DNA from: Prorocentrum cordatum
Lineage: Eukaryota > Sar > Dinophyceae > Prorocentrales > Prorocentraceae
Direction of reading: 5' to 3'
DNA: 64,000 bases
Assembly: GCA_963575745.1 (NCBI GenBank)
Contig: CAUYUJ010015309.1
Coordinates: 25,607-89,606, forward strand
Of this stretch, positions 30,133 through 42,300 are shown in pieces. The translations under genes and the position numbers were made by a program. The notes beneath the pieces were generated by a model. It searched no databases and was not told the DNA's origin. It worked only from the letters and a program-made list of their open reading frames with translations. Each line of letters begins with the position of its first letter. Position 1 is the stretch's first letter.

Positions 30133-33000
30133 GTGAAGGCCCACGGTGCTAACGCAGAGCGGACGGAAGAAGGCGCCCGAGGAACACAACATAGAGACAA
30201 GTGCACGGCCCCGAAATTGTTCATGGCGAAAATGGTTGCGTTGGCGGGATTCCTGAGATCGGTGGAGGCTCCCGCCGGCAAGGCTGCAGGCGCTGGACTT
30301 CCCCAGTCGAGTGTGGGCAGCACTGCGCTGCCGAAGAAAACGCAGGTCACGTGCACCAAGGGCGAAGTGTCGCTGATCCACTGTTGCTTGGTGACGGATG
30401 ACTTCGTGCCAGCAGTGGCGGAGGTGAACTCAGTGTTGAGAGCGTCGTGGAAGGCGGGCTGCGGCCTGGACAGTCGGGTCGAGGGCTCGTACCAGGAGGT
30501 GGCTGAGGACCTTGCTAAGCCCCAAAGCACCACCGCGGATGCTGAGGCCCCAGATGGTGGTGGACCCTGATAGCAAGTCGACGAGGAATAACATGCTCAG
30601 GCTGCAACGACGGAGCCAGCGGCTGGAAGGCAGTGCTCCAGGGGGTCTTCGAGCAGCTGCGCGAGGAGGAGGACGAGCGGGAGGAGTCCAGGGTGGCCGT
30701 CGAGGCGCCGGAGGACGCGTGGAAGGCAGAGGAGATCAGGCCGCAGCTCGAGCGCAAGCCGAAAGCATTGGGCCTGGCCAGCCACGTCGCCAACTGAGGC
30801 AAGGAATTGCAGGAGCAGGAGATCTCGAGGATGCACGGGCGCTGGGGCCCCCGGGTGGGGAACGCGACCATGGGCGCGCCGACGGCATGCGGGAGGAAGA
30901 TCGAGCTTCGAGCAGGGGGCGAAGAGGGAGACGCGCCACCAAGTGGAAGAAGACGAAGCCGACGCCTCGGAGGGTGCGCGCGCAGCCGCAGGGCGGAGAG
31001 TGCGGCGTACGCGGCGAGCATGCGGAATAGATGCTGCACCCTGGAGAGTGGCGAGAGGAAGGGGAAAGGCAGGTCCTGGAGGACACGGGGTGCAAGGGCG
31101 CACCCCGCCCTTTTCGGCGGGCGCAACGACTGCGGCGACGTCCAGCGCTGGAAGCAGATGATCGGCGATCGGGCGCAGCTCAAGAGGCCGCGGCGAAGGC
31201 ACACGATCGAGGGCACTGACCAGCTGCCAGATGCAGGGAAGACACGCGCGCGCAGTTGAAGCGCGCGCAGACGGCGCGGGGGGGCCATGCGGGAATGATC
31301 CGCCATCATGTTGAGGAAGGACAGCCCGCGTTGCAGGGTCGTGTGGAGGGCAATGCGCCAGCGCAAGTCAGATCAGGATATGGAGGACCTCGCCAACGCC
31401 TGCGACGCGGAGGGGCGCCAGCCCAGGCAGCGCGCGGCGGCGCAGGCAGCGGCGGTGCCCATGCCGGCAGGGGGCGACAGAGTGCTCGCGCTGCCGTCGG
31501 AGGCCCAGCGCAAGGCCGCAGGCCCGATGGCATGGGCATGGGCGGAGGCGAGGGCCATCGAGGGCCTTTCCGCTCTGCGAGCGGCGCGGTCTCGCGCAGT
31601 GTTGGACGGGATGGGGCGCGAGTTGGGCGCGACTTCGGCCGCGCCCTCGCGCGACCGGCAGACCTTCTATGACGCCATCAGCTTGGCTAAATTGATGGAC
31701 CTGGCTGCGCGCGCGGCGCCCGGCGATCGCGGCGGCGATGGGGGCGCGGCTCTGCCGGGCGCCCATGCTGCTGCAGGGCAACGAGTTCGGCATCGGCCGG
31801 GGCGCGGCCGACGGGGTCGGCGGCGGCGGGGTCGGCGCGCGGCCGAGGTGCGCATCCGCCGGGCGCTGGCCAGGGCACGCGAGGCAGCGCCGACCTTGGG
31901 CCCCGGGGCTTTCGCGGACAACGCGGCGGCGAAGATGGAGGGCCTTGAGAAATCAGCCACCGTCGGCGCGAACGAGACGGCGGAATTCGTGCGCGGGTTT
32001 CGTCGAGGAGAGGCGCGCCGAGATCTCCGGCGCGCCCGGGCAGCCCAGATCTGGCCCGACATTCGGGAGGCAGCTGGGGGGCTCTGCGAAGCGAGAAACT
32101 GCCCACGCAGGCGGCGGAGGAGGCGGCGGACCCGGGCTGAGACGCGGCGGCTCGCCGGAAGCGCGACGGCGTCAGCGACTCGGCGCGGCCGGGGGCGCTC
32201 AGCCGCGGTGGCGAAAATGAGGAGGGCCGCGGAGCAGACGCTCGAGACTAAGGGCCCCTGGAGCGCGAGCGTCAACCTGCGGGCGGCCCGGGGCCGCCCG
32301 CTGCAGGGGCGCCGAGCAGGATCGCAGAGGCCCGCAAACAGGCTGGCGCGGCCTCTGGCGGGGCGCGGGCAGCAGATGCCTCGCCGCGGTCCTGGCGGCG
32401 ACGTTGCCGGAGGAGGTAGGGGTGCAGCTGAGAGCCCAATTGCTGGGCGGATGGCCCACGTCGTTGGAGACAGCGCCCGAGCTGCACGCGGGGAACAAGA
32501 TGGCCTGGGGATTGGCGAGGCAAGCGCAGAGCTCAGCTGGGCCATGCAGACGATAGGTGGGGGCCCGCGGGCAAATCGGAGCAGTTCAGGCAGTGCCGGT
32601 GGGTCTCGGACGAGGGCCGCGGGCTGCTGCGCCACGGTTGCGAGCTGAGCGTCAAGGATGGCGGGGGCGTTCCAGCGAAGATCGAAGAGGGGGGCCCCGC
32701 CATGGAGTGGCACCCTTTGCGGGCGACGGACGAGACTCACGGCTCCTTCATCGACCACCAGGGGCTGTCGCGCGACGCGAGGCAGGACGCGGCGCATGCG
32801 CGGTGGAGAGCTGCGGCGGCACACGAGCATGGTGCGGCTCTCGCAGGCGGCGCGGGCGTCCGCCACCTGCGAGGCAAGCTGGGGCGAATGGCCAGAAGAC
32901 AGGGGGGGGACATACACAAAAACACAATTTTTCACTGCGTGGAGCTCCCCATATGTGCAATTATCCCCATGGACGCGTCCGCCGCGAGTGTCTAGGCGCA
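30133..33000 (+). pseudogene. Degraded non-LTR retrotransposon (LINE) ORF2
   Basis: Protein-like pieces in + strand order, broken by frameshifts and stops. About 30337-30450: KTQVTCTKGEVSLIHCCLV then ASWKAGCGL, which fits the end of an apurinic-type endonuclease domain ('TC...GS.IDY.LVS' then 'WK.H.G'). About 30600-30790: a charged linker ending in an in-frame TGA. About 31480-31720: RDRQTFYDAISLAKLMDLAA, matching the 'FYD.I....L' start of the reverse transcriptase palm in dinoflagellate LINEs. Near 31738 the frame shifts and reads RLCRAPMLLQGNEFGIG. The catalytic Y/F-x-D-D was not found. 32430-32900 continues with amphipathic Ala-rich sequence. A GC-rich background keeps spurious frames open, so only the motifs carry weight. 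An upstream patch at 29900-30030 (HVLEIADLYDLQAEMAI) may belong to the same element. Confidence 0.5.
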
Positions 33001-33104
33001 AGAGCTTTCGAATCTAAGCGGGCTTGAGTTGTGGCGGTCTGGTCACGAATCTAACCTCGAACGAATTGGAGCGTGAATGAGTCTCAGCAGTACGAACGCG
33101 TCTC

Positions 33105-33280
33105 TGCGCATGAGCCTGGGGCCTCCTGGGGCCTCCTGAAACCTCCTGGGGCGGGGCCTCAAGGAGCCTCCTGGGGCCTCCTGGGGCCTCTTGGAGCTTC
33201 GAGTGGCCTCCTGACTCCTCCTGAAGTCTCGCGCGGCCTCCTTGGGCCTCCTGGGGCCTCCTTGGGCCTAGGGAGGAATC
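33105..33280. repeat. GGGGCCTCCT repeat
   Basis: Ten-base units GGGGCCTCCT with point changes. Related to the CTTGGGGCC family. Confidence 0.8.
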
Positions 33281-33550
33281 GTGCCCCAGGAGAGGCCCGA
33301 TCTATAGGAACAGACGCACATGAAACATTGCGGATCGGAACAGCAGGAGAAAGGCAATCTATTGGAACACGCGTCGAACATCAAGACTTCGTGCCCCAGG
33401 GGAGGCCCAATCTATAGGAACATTGGCAAAACATGTTTGGATTGTATACACGGAAGAAGGACAATCTATGTACACATACGTATAACATCAAGGATTCGTG
33501 CACCAGGTGGGGCCCAATCTATAGAAGCATACGTAAAACACATGGGATTG
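33281..33550. repeat. Three-unit repeat with CGTGCCCCAGGGGAGGCCC
   Basis: The block TCGTGCCCCAGG-GAGGCCC-ATCTATAGGAACA recurs near 33278, 33390 and 33497 (spaced about 110), with the variant TCGTGCACCAGGTGGGGCCC in the last. Confidence 0.7.
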
Positions 33551-33589
33551 GAGCCACTCCCGTTGCCTCCTGAGGACTCCTGCTCCTGG

Positions 33590-33780
33590 GGCCTCTCGGG
33601 GCCTCCTGTTGCCTTCTGGGGCATCCTGGCGCTTCCTATGGCTTCTTGGGGCCTCCTGGAGCCTCTTGGGACATCCTGTGGCCTCTTGAATCTCCCTGTG
33701 GCCTCCTGATGCCTCCTGGGACCTCATCTGGTCTCCTGGGGCCTGCTGGGGCCCCCTGTGGCATCCTGGGGAGAACTTGT
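33590..33780. repeat. GGGGCCTCCTGTGGC repeat
   Basis: Second block of ten-base GGGGCCTCCT-like units. Confidence 0.8.
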
Positions 33781-33829
33781 GGCCACGAGTCCGGTCACAA
33801 ACACAAGCCGATCGAGACATCCTCAAAAT

Positions 33830-34645
33830 CTGGCCCCCCGGGGGGCGAAAGTGAACGCCTCCCTCGAGATATCCTCACAATCTGCTCTCCAAGCGAAGGG
33901 TGTTGAGACAGAAAACAAGCAAACCGATTGAGACATCCCCACAAAGCGGCCGCGAACGGGACCGTGCAATACCCTTCGGCGGCTCCCCTTAGCTGAAACC
34001 AGCGCCCCGCCTGAAACCCCTTCATAATCTGCTCCAAGCGAAGGATGCTGCGACAGAAAACATGCAAACCGTTTGAGACATCCCAACAAAGCGGCCGCGA
34101 ACGGGACCGTGCAATACCCATCAGTTGCTCCCTTCAGGGGTGCTGAAACCAGCGCCCCGCCTGAGACATCCTCGCAATCTGCTCTCCAAGCGAAGGATGT
34201 GAAGACAGACAACAGGCAAACCGTTCGAGACATCCCCACAAAACGGCCACGAACGGGACCGTGCAATACCTCTCGGCGGCTCCCCGTAGGGGTGCTGGAA
34301 CCAGTGCCCCGCCTGAGATATCCTCGCAATCTGCTCTCCAAGCGAAGGATGTTGCAGCAGAAAACAGGCAAACCGTTTGATGCATCCCCACACAACGGCC
34401 GCGAACGGGACCGTGCAATACCTCTCGGCGGCGCCCCGTAGGGGTGCTGAAACCAGCGCCCCGCCTGAGACATCCTCACGATCTGCTCTCCAAACGAAGG
34501 ATGTTGCAGCAGACAACAGGCAAACCGTCCGAGACGTCCCCACACAACGGCCGCGAACGGGACCGTGCAATACCCTTCGGCGGCTCCCCTTAGGGGTGCT
34601 GAAACCAGCGCCCAGTCTGAGACATTCTGACGATCTGCTGTGTGT
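33830..34645. repeat. ~150-bp tandem repeat, about 5.5 copies
   Basis: The landmark CGGCCGCGAACGGGACCGTG starts near 33947, 34092, 34243, 34395 and 34548 (spacing 145-153). Each unit also has CAAGCGAAGGATG and CAGGCAAACCG. Confidence 0.92.
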
Positions 34646-34674
34646 TGAATACATCAGACAACCAGAAGGTCGGA

Positions 34675-34825
34675 GTATGACGAAGTCTGGGTACGAGTAA
34701 GTTTCAACATGAGGAAGTCTGAATATGAGTAGGTCTGAGTATGAGTAGGTCTGAGTATGAGCACATTAATGTGATGAGGTCTGGGTATGCGTAAGTCTGT
34801 GTGTGAGTAAGTCTAGGTATGAGGA
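34675..34825. repeat. GAGTAGGTCTGAGTAT minisatellite
   Basis: About nine copies of a 12-16-base unit. Confidence 0.8.
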
Positions 34826-34915
34826 GGTGGAGGAGAAGGAGGAGGAGGAGGAGGAGGAAGAGGAGGAGACGAGGAAAGAGTAGGAGGCGTCCAAGTAATA
34901 ACAAGAACCCCCATC

Positions 34916-35050
34916 TTAGGATATGGGGAATCATTCGTCGATTCCCTGGAAAAATATGGGAAAATATGGGAAACGGGGGGGAGACAAGAGCCCAGAACAT
35001 TCTGCTATGTGTGTCTACTTCTTTGTGTGTCCCAAAGCCCCTTTCAGAAG
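34916..35050. mobile_element. IR-4 element, copy 1 (left end lost)
   Basis: Shares TCGTCGATTCCC-GG, AAATATGGGAAA and GTGTGTCCCA-AG-CCCTTTC with the copies at 54874-55033 and 56534-56697. Confidence 0.6.
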
Positions 35051-35214
35051 ACAGGAGAGGACGGACTGGTCGCTGAACATGTCGGTGGCGAAAGCAGGCC
35101 AACGGCCGGGGACGCGCCACGGTCGAGAAGGAATCCTGGTTGATGAGCTGTGCCCGCGTTGCCGCCAGGGGCCAGGAACTTCCGTTGGGATCCCAATGCT
35201 CGTCCTTTTTCGTC

Positions 35215-35480
35215 CTCCCCCTCTTCTTCCTCCTCCTCCTCCTACTCCTCCTCCACCTCTTCCTCCTTTTCCCCCTCCCTATCCCAATCTTCATCCTCAT
35301 CCTCATCCTCATCCTCATCGTCCTCCTCCTCCCCTTCAACCGTCTCCTCCTGTTCCACCGTGTCCTCCTCCTCCCTGCCTCCTCCTTCCTGAGTTCCCTC
35401 CCCGTCCTTCTACCCCCTCCTTCCTCCCGCCCTCCCCCCCTCTCTCTCTCTCTCTGCTTACTCCCCCCCTCCTCGCTCCC
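35215..35480. repeat. TCC-rich tract
   Basis: CCTCCT repeats with CATCCT (35287-35325) and a CT run at 35440-35455. Confidence 0.85.
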
Positions 35481-35736
35481 CCCCCTTCTCGCCCAGGCTC
35501 CGCGGGATGGGGCCGCGGCGGCGGCGCTGTGCCAGCGGAGCCGGCAGCGGCCGGCGCGGCGGGGGGGCGGCGCCCAGCAGCGCTCAGAGGCTGGTCCTGC
35601 CTCCTCCTCCTCCTCCTCCTCCTCCTCCTCCTCCTCTTCCTGATCCTCCTCCTCCTCCTGCTCCTCCTGGCCTTCCTGCGCCCTGGGCCGTCCCCGCCGC
35701 CGCCGCCGTCGGCGGCGGCGGGCGGCGTTGCTACGG

Positions 35737-35739
<3 letters not shown>

Positions 35740-35770
<31 letters not shown>

Positions 35771-35812
35771 GGTTTTCGTCGTCTACGTCGTCGTTGTCGC
35801 CGCTGTCGTCGC
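35740..35812. repeat. GTC microsatellite
   Basis: CGTCGTCGT repeat. Confidence 0.9.
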
Positions 35813-35814
35813 CG

Positions 35815-36960
35815 TCACGCAGGCATGCATACACTCATCTGTACATACATACGCACGTGCATACCTGCATGCATGCATACATGCGTACGCGCGCCTACCT
35901 ACTTGCCTGCCGACCTGCCTACAATCCTGCCTACTGGCCGACCTGCCTACACACAGAGAGACAGACAGACAAACATACATACATACATACATACGTACAT
36001 ACACACGTACATACATACAAAATGCGTACACACAAACCTACATGCATGCATACATACAACCATATGTACACGCATGCATGCATACCTACATACATACAAC
36101 CATAAATCATAAACACACACACACATACTTATACATGTATATAAACACATGCATACATCCATGCGTGCACACATGAATATGTACACACATACATACAGAC
36201 ACACAGACGTATACGCATGCAGATGGACATACACACATATATATATATATGCATACATACATACGTACATGCATGCATACATGCATGCATGCATCCATAC
36301 ATACATACATACGCGCAGACGTACACGCATGTATACAGACAAACGTACACGCATCCATGCACACATGTATGACTGCACACTTCTATTCACACATAACTAC
36401 CGGTTTCCATACACATATATACATATATACACATACATATATATATATATATATAGATATACATATCTACTCCCAGATGTGCATACATACATGCACCCAC
36501 ACATGCATACACACAGACGAATACATACACACATGCATCCGTACATACATGCGCACATACATACACCCATACATACCAACGTACCTGCACACATTCATGC
36601 ATACATGCATGCATTTCTATATGTATATATAGATACACCTGCATCGATGCATGCATGAGCACAGGCATACACACGTACACAGCATACATGCATGTATGCA
36701 TGCAGACATACGTACACACATACACACACATGTACAACCATACGCACAGACAAATGTACACATACATGTATCGATAACTAGTTATAGTCGTGCAAACATA
36801 CGTACCTACCTGTCTACATACATACCGACATTCATACATACATACATCTACACATCCACACATACCTGCATGCATACATGCATGCACGCGAACAGTTTAT
36901 ACATATTTACATATATATACGTTGGTGCATGCTTACATATATACACGCCTACATGTGTTC
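35815..36960. repeat. CATA tetranucleotide satellite, 1.1 kb
   Basis: CATACATA with CATG, CACA and CGTA variants, plus AT runs at 36237-36250 and 36438-36454. His/Thr/Tyr- and Cys/Met/Val-rich frames are artefacts. Confidence 0.93.
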
Positions 36961-37143
36961 TCTCTCTCTCTCTCTCGAATTCTGCATATTCATATCAGTC
37001 GGTCTCTCCTTTTTGTGCTCTCTCTCTCTCTCTCTTCCTCTCTTCCTTTCCATTTCTCACCCTTTCTCTCCCTCTCTCTCTCTCTTTCTCTCTCACTCTG
37101 TCACTCTTTCTCTCTCATTCTCTCTCTCTCTCTCTCTCTCTCT
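36961..37143. repeat. CT microsatellite
   Basis: TCTCTC runs with short interruptions, directly following the CATA satellite. Confidence 0.92.
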
Positions 37144-37424
37144 TGGCGGCCGCGACGCTCCGAGGCGTGTCGCCCGAGGCGGCCCCTGAGGAGGCCGCGG
37201 CAGCGCCGACGCCCGCACCGCCCCCGACGCCCCGAGCAGCCCCCGGCGGGCCATCGGCTGCCGTGGTGGGCATCGGCTGCCGCAGGGGGGGGGGGCGGGG
37301 GGGGGGCGGGCGCGCGCTCGAGGAGGGGGCCGGGGTGGGCGGCTCCTCCAGGGCGGAGGCGAGGGAGGCAGGGAGGAGGAGGATGGGGGCAGGGAGACCC
37401 AGAGATCTAACGTACTGGATACAT

Positions 37425-37545
37425 CAAGACGGACGTGTTTCGCAATTTCCGGCCTCTAGGGGCCCTCACCGGGCCCCGGGACCGTTAATAAATGACTCAG
37501 GATGAAAAACCGGTCCTGGGGAATGGGTCGACCCTTCCGTGGACC
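37425..37545 (+). mobile_element. IR-7 repeat, copy 2
   Basis: CGCAATTTCCGGCCTCTAGG, GGGCCCCGGGACCGTTAA, ACTCAGGATGAAAAACCGG and TCCTGGGGAATGGGTCGACC. Confidence 0.6.
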
Positions 37546-38159
37546 CCGTATTGAAAAAGTCACGACATCGGATCTCTGGGAAAGGGAGAGGACTTGCGGG
37601 AGAGGGGCAGGGAGGAGGGGGGGGGAGGGTGGCCTGGGCAGGCGGCTACGCCAGCGCGGGTGGAGGGGGGGGGCAGAGGGGGCAGGACGCCCACCTCAGG
37701 GGCAGCGTCAGGTGAGTCAAGGTTCGAGGTTTTCAACGGGATGCGTTCCAGCGGCTGCGCTTCGCCGAGGGTTTTCCGGGGGTTGCTCGGATCGTCCCAG
37801 ACGGCCGCTGGGGAGCCCGAGCCATGGCCCGAAATCCTGGGCGCACCGACCCCTCAATCGCCCACTGATCGCCGTTGGCCCCGTCCAAGAACCGTGTCGC
37901 TGGCCAGCTCGATGTTCCCTCCCACCCCCCCTGAGCGCCCCCCTCGATCGTCGCCCCTCATCACCAGGGGGTGGGCACTGCGGCCGTGCCGTTTTGCAGA
38001 ACGTCGCCCCCCTCGATCGTCGCCCCTCGTCGCCCCCCTCGATCGTCGCCCCCCTCGATCGTGGCCACTGCGGCGGCCGTGCCGTTCTGCAGAAGCTCCT
38101 CTGTTGTGGGGGGGTGAGCGGCTCTCCCTCCCTCCGCCTGCCCAGTGTTCCTCCTGCCC

Positions 38160-38400
38160 CTCCCCCTCTCCTCCTCCTCCTCCTCCTCCTCCTCCTCTCC
38201 TCCACCTCCTCCTCCTCCTCATCTCCTCCTCCTCATCTCCTCCTCCTCTCCTCCTCCTCCTCTCCTCCTCCTCCTCCTCCCCCTCCTCCTCCTCCTCCTC
38301 CTCCTCTCCTTCTCCTCTCCTCCTCCTCCTCCTCCTCCTCCTCCTCCTCCTCCTCCTCCTCCTCCTCCTCTCCTCCCCCTCGTCTCTCTTCCTCCTTTCC
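38160..38400. repeat. TCC microsatellite
   Basis: CCTCCTCTCCTCC array. Preceded at 37935-38070 by six copies of CCCCTCGATCGTCGCC-like units. Confidence 0.9.
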
Positions 38401-38898
38401 GTGCCCGCTCTCCCCTCTCCATCCACCCTCCTTCTAAGAAGAAGTGTTTCTTCCCTTCGCGCCATCCAGCCCCCCCCCGGCGCGCGAGAACGGCGAGGCG
38501 CTTCCCCCAGCGTGCGACGGCGAGCCCCCCTGCTCCTCCTGCCTCCAGCCCCTGCTCCTGCCTCCTGCGCTGCTCCCCGAAGCCCTTTTCGATTCAAATG
38601 GCCCCCGCCCTTCCTTGTCCAGACCTCACACACACAAAGAAGAGAAGCGCAACGCACAAGCAATCAAAACACGCCCCTCCGAGTCTCCCGACAGAGCATC
38701 GAGTCCTCGAGGGTTGAAGGAGCCCCTAACCCTAGTAACACGATGAAGTCGTAGCCTTACTGAGATCCCCGATTTTGCACAGGGGACGAGAGACCTGGGC
38801 GGCTTGGTCTGGCACATCTGCAGAAAAGACCCCCTGTCCCTTATTTTTTGGCGTCCTAGCTTCGGACCTCTCCCAACGGGAAGGGTTCCTTTTTTAGT

Positions 38899-39014
38899 TC
38901 ATCCTCTTTCAGGAGGGGAGAAACACTAAGATTTGTCTTCGGCATTTGTTTATGTATGTTTCGACTGTTTTTGATTTTTCGCCCAACATCCGTTTGTAGG
39001 AGGACATGCCCGAC
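38899..39014 (+). mobile_element. IR-1 element, copy C, decayed left end
   Basis: The right end TTGTAGGAGGACATGCCCGA is clear. The interior TTGTTTATGTATG...TTTTTCGCCCAACATCCG fits the family. The left arm is reduced to a CTTTCAGGAGGGGA remnant. Confidence 0.6.
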
Positions 39015-39051
39015 ACTGGACAGGGTGGACCCGACATCGGGAGCCTTGAGA

Positions 39052-39250
39052 CGGGGGTCAATGCAAATGGGGGTTAGTCAGAGCGCCGGACCTTGCAGAA
39101 TCCTGCAGGGACAGGGTCGCATTGACACGGGCTTGGGTGCAGGATCCTGCAGGATCCTTCGCATTGACCCGGGCTTGTGTGCAGGATCTTGCCGGAGTTG
39201 TAGGACTCTGCAAAGCCTGACTGACCCGGGTCTGGATCTACCAAGGTCAG
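39052..39250. mobile_element. IR-5 element, copy 2
   Basis: CGGGGGTCAATGCAAATGGG...TTAGTCAG at the left and CTGACTGACCCGGGTCTGGA at the right. Interior GTGCAGGATCCTGCAGGATC. Confidence 0.7.
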
Positions 39251-39306
39251 AACATCCCCGACGACAGGGGAGCCGGTCTCGAGCGCACGTCGCAGGGTGG
39301 GGCAAT

Positions 39307-39544
39307 TCAAACAGTGGCGAAGCGTCTTGGCGTGCCTATAGGTTTACCAAGCGATGTTCTAAGGACCTTGTGTGGTTGGTCTCCACGAAATGTTCTTAGA
39401 ACATTTCTGGCTGGAACCGTTCTGTTTTAACTCATCGGGTTTATGCGCTAAGAACATGATGTTTTGTTATTAGAACATGTCTGGGTTCGAAGAACATGTC
39501 GTGGTAGGCCCATAGGAATGTCAGGACGGTCGGTCCCTGCTCAA
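39307..39544 (+). mobile_element. IR-2 element, copy 2
   Basis: TCAAACAGTGGCGAAGCGTC to GACGGTCGGTCCCTGCTCAA, with several GTTCTTAGAACAT-type palindromes. No clear target duplication at this copy. Confidence 0.75.
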
Positions 39545-39951
39545 GTAAGGGGGGGGTGGCCCAAATTTGGGGTGAAGATGCAGGCCATAACGGGGCCCTT
39601 TAGGGCCCCTCTTGAAGCCCGCGGGGGCCCAAAAGGGGCCCTCATAAAGGACCCTGTCAGGGCCCTTGTCTCCACCCCCCAGCCCTGAGATCCGACGTTG
39701 GAAAACAAATGCAACATTGCAAAACAAAAAAAACACGACCGGAGCCCCGGCCCCCATCTGGGTCATTTTTTTAAGCCAGATCGATATGTGAGGGCCCCGG
39801 GGCCCGAAATTGTGCGAGAACGCCCGGTGTGAAAAAAATATTCAACGCCAGGATCTCAGGGAATTTGGGCCACCCCCCATTGCCACCCGCCCGAGGGGAG
39901 CCGCTCTCGAGGTCACGTCGCTGGGCGGGGCGAGAGGAGGGGCCTTCCTGC

Positions 39952-42300
39952 CCTGACTTTCCAGAGTGCTACAAAAAAGCTCTCCATACCTACAGACCTA
40001 CCCAGACGGCGTAGAAACTCGACTGGATTTCAGATGTCGAGATCCTGGTGCTCTTTCTTCGCCCTGGAGTGCTACAAAAAGCTCTCCATACCTACAGACT
40101 CATGCAGACGGCGTAGAAACTCGACTGGACTGCAGATGTCGAGATCCTGGTGCTCTTTCTTCGCCCTGGAGTGCTACAAAAAGCTCTCCATACCTACAGA
40201 CTCATGCAGACGGCGTAGAAACTCGACTGGACTGCAGATGTCGAGATCCTGGTGCTCTTTCTTCGCCCTGGAGTGCTACAAAAAGCTCTCCATACCTACA
40301 GACTCATGCAGACGGCGTAGAAACTCGACTGGACTGCAGATGTCGAGATCCTGGTGCTCTTTCTTCGCCCTGGAGTGCTACAAAAAGCTCTCCATACCTA
40401 CAGACTCATGCAGACGGCGTAGAAACTCGACTGGACTGCAGATGTCGAGATCCTGGTGCTCTTTCTTCGCCCTGGAGTGCTACAAAAAGCTCTCCATACC
40501 TACAGACTCATGCAGACGGCGTAGAAACTCGACTGGACTTCAGAGTCGAGATCCTGGTGCTCTTTCTTCGCCCTGGAGTGCTACCAAAAAGCCCTCCAGA
40601 GCTACAGGCCCATCCAGACGGCGTAGAAACTCGACTGGACTTCAGAAGTCGAGATCCTGGTGCTCTTTCTTCGCCCTGGAGTGCTACCAAAAAGCCCTCC
40701 AGAACTACAGGCCCATCCAGACGGCGTAGAAACTCGACTGGACTTCAGAAGTCGAGATCCCGGTGCTCTTTCTTCGCCCTGGAGTGCTACCAAAAAGCCC
40801 TCCAGAGCTACAGGCCCATCCAGACGGCGTAGAAACTCGACTGGACTTCAGAAGTCGAGATCCTGGTGCTCTTTCTTCGCCCTGGAGTGCTACCAAAAAG
40901 CCCTCCAGAGCTACAGGCTCATCCAGACGGCGTAGAAACTCGACTGGACTTCAGAAGTCGAGATCCTGGTGCTCTTTCTTCGCCCTGGAGTGCTACCAAA
41001 AAGCCCTCCAGAGCTACAGGCCCATCCAGACGGCGTAGAAACTCGACTGGACTTCAGAAGTCGAGATCCTGGTGCTCTTTCTTCGCCCTGGAGTGCTACC
41101 AAAAAGCCCTCCAGAACTACAGGCCCATCCAGACGGCGTAGAAACTCGACTGGACTTCAGAAGTCGAGATCCCGGTGCTCTTTCTTCGCCCTGGAGTGCT
41201 ACCAAAAAGCCCTCCAGAGCTACAGGCCCATCCAGACGGCGTAGAAACTCGACTGGACTTCAGAAGTCGAGATCCTGGTGCTCTTTCTTCGCCCTGGAGT
41301 GCTACCAAAAAGCCCTCCAGAGCTACAGGCTCATCCAGACGGCGTAGAAACTCGACTGGACTTCAGAAGTCGAGATCCTGGTGCTCTTTCTTCGCCCTGG
41401 NNNNNNNNNNNNNNNNNNNNNNNNNNNNNNNNNNNNNNNNNNNNNNNNNNNNNNNNNNNNNNNNNNNNNNNNNNNNNNNNNNNNNNNNNNNNNNNNNNNN
41501 ACAGGCCCATCCAGACGGCGTAGAAACTCGACTGGACTTCAGAAGTCGAGATCCTGGTGCTCTTTCTTCGCCCTGGAGTGCTACCAAAAAGCCCTCCAGA
41601 GCTACTGGCCCATCCAGACGGCGTAGAAACTCGACTGGACTTCAGAAGTCGAGATCCTGGTGCTCTTTCTTCGCCCTGGAGTGCTACCAAAAAGCCCTCC
41701 AGAGCTACAGGCCCATCCTGACGGCGTAGAAACTCGACTGGACTTCAGAAGTCGAGATCCTGGTGCTCTTCTTCGCCCATGGAGAAAAACCAAACAAGCC
41801 CTCCAGAGCTTCAGGCCCATCCAGACGGCGTAGAAACTCGACTGGACTTCAGAAGTCGAGATCCTGGTGCTCTTTCTTCGCCCTGAAGTGCTACAAACAA
41901 GCCCTCCAGAGCTTCAGGCCCATCCAGACGGCGTAGAAACTCGACTGGACTTCAGAAGTCGAGATCCTGGTGCTCTTTCTTCGCCCTGAAGTGCTACAAA
42001 CAAGCCCTCCAGAGCTTCAGGCCCATCCAGACGGCGTAGAAACTCGACTGGACTTCAGAAGTCGAGATCCTGGTGCTCTTTCTTCGCCCTGAAGTGCTAC
42101 AAACAAGCCCTCCAGAGCTTCAGGCCCATCCAGACGGCGTAGAAACTCGACTGGACTTCAGAAGTCGAGATCCTGGTGCTCTTTCTTCGCCCTGAAGTGC
42201 TACAAACAAGCCCTCCAGAGCTTCAGGCCCATCCAGACGGCGTAGAAACTCGACTGGACTTCAGAAGTCGAGATCCTGGTGCTCTTTCTTCGCCCTGAAG
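39952..42300. repeat. Tandem array of 102/103-bp units (~22 copies)
   Basis: The unit runs GTCGAGATCCTGGTGCTCTT, CTTCGCCCTGGAGTGCTAC, AAAAAGC, CTACAGRC-CAT-CAGACGG, CGTAGAAACTCGACTGGACT. The first five units are 102 bp and read CTCTCCATACCTACAGACTC; from about 40540 they are 103 bp with CCCTCCAGAGCTACAGGCCC; after 41780 a third variant reads GAAGTGCTACAAACAAG. An N gap lies inside. Confidence 0.97.
41401..41500. other. Assembly gap (100 N)
   Basis: Exactly 100 N inside the tandem array, so it is a placeholder length and the real copy number is unknown. Confidence 0.97.

Noticed and set aside
35783-36890. Cys/Met/Val- and His/Thr/Tyr-rich frames over the CATA satellite
   Set aside because: They follow from the tetranucleotide repeat on each strand.
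39966-40832. Long repeated frame in the 102/103-bp array
   Set aside because: It is open because the 102-bp unit is a multiple of three and lacks a stop in that frame; the 103-bp units break it.
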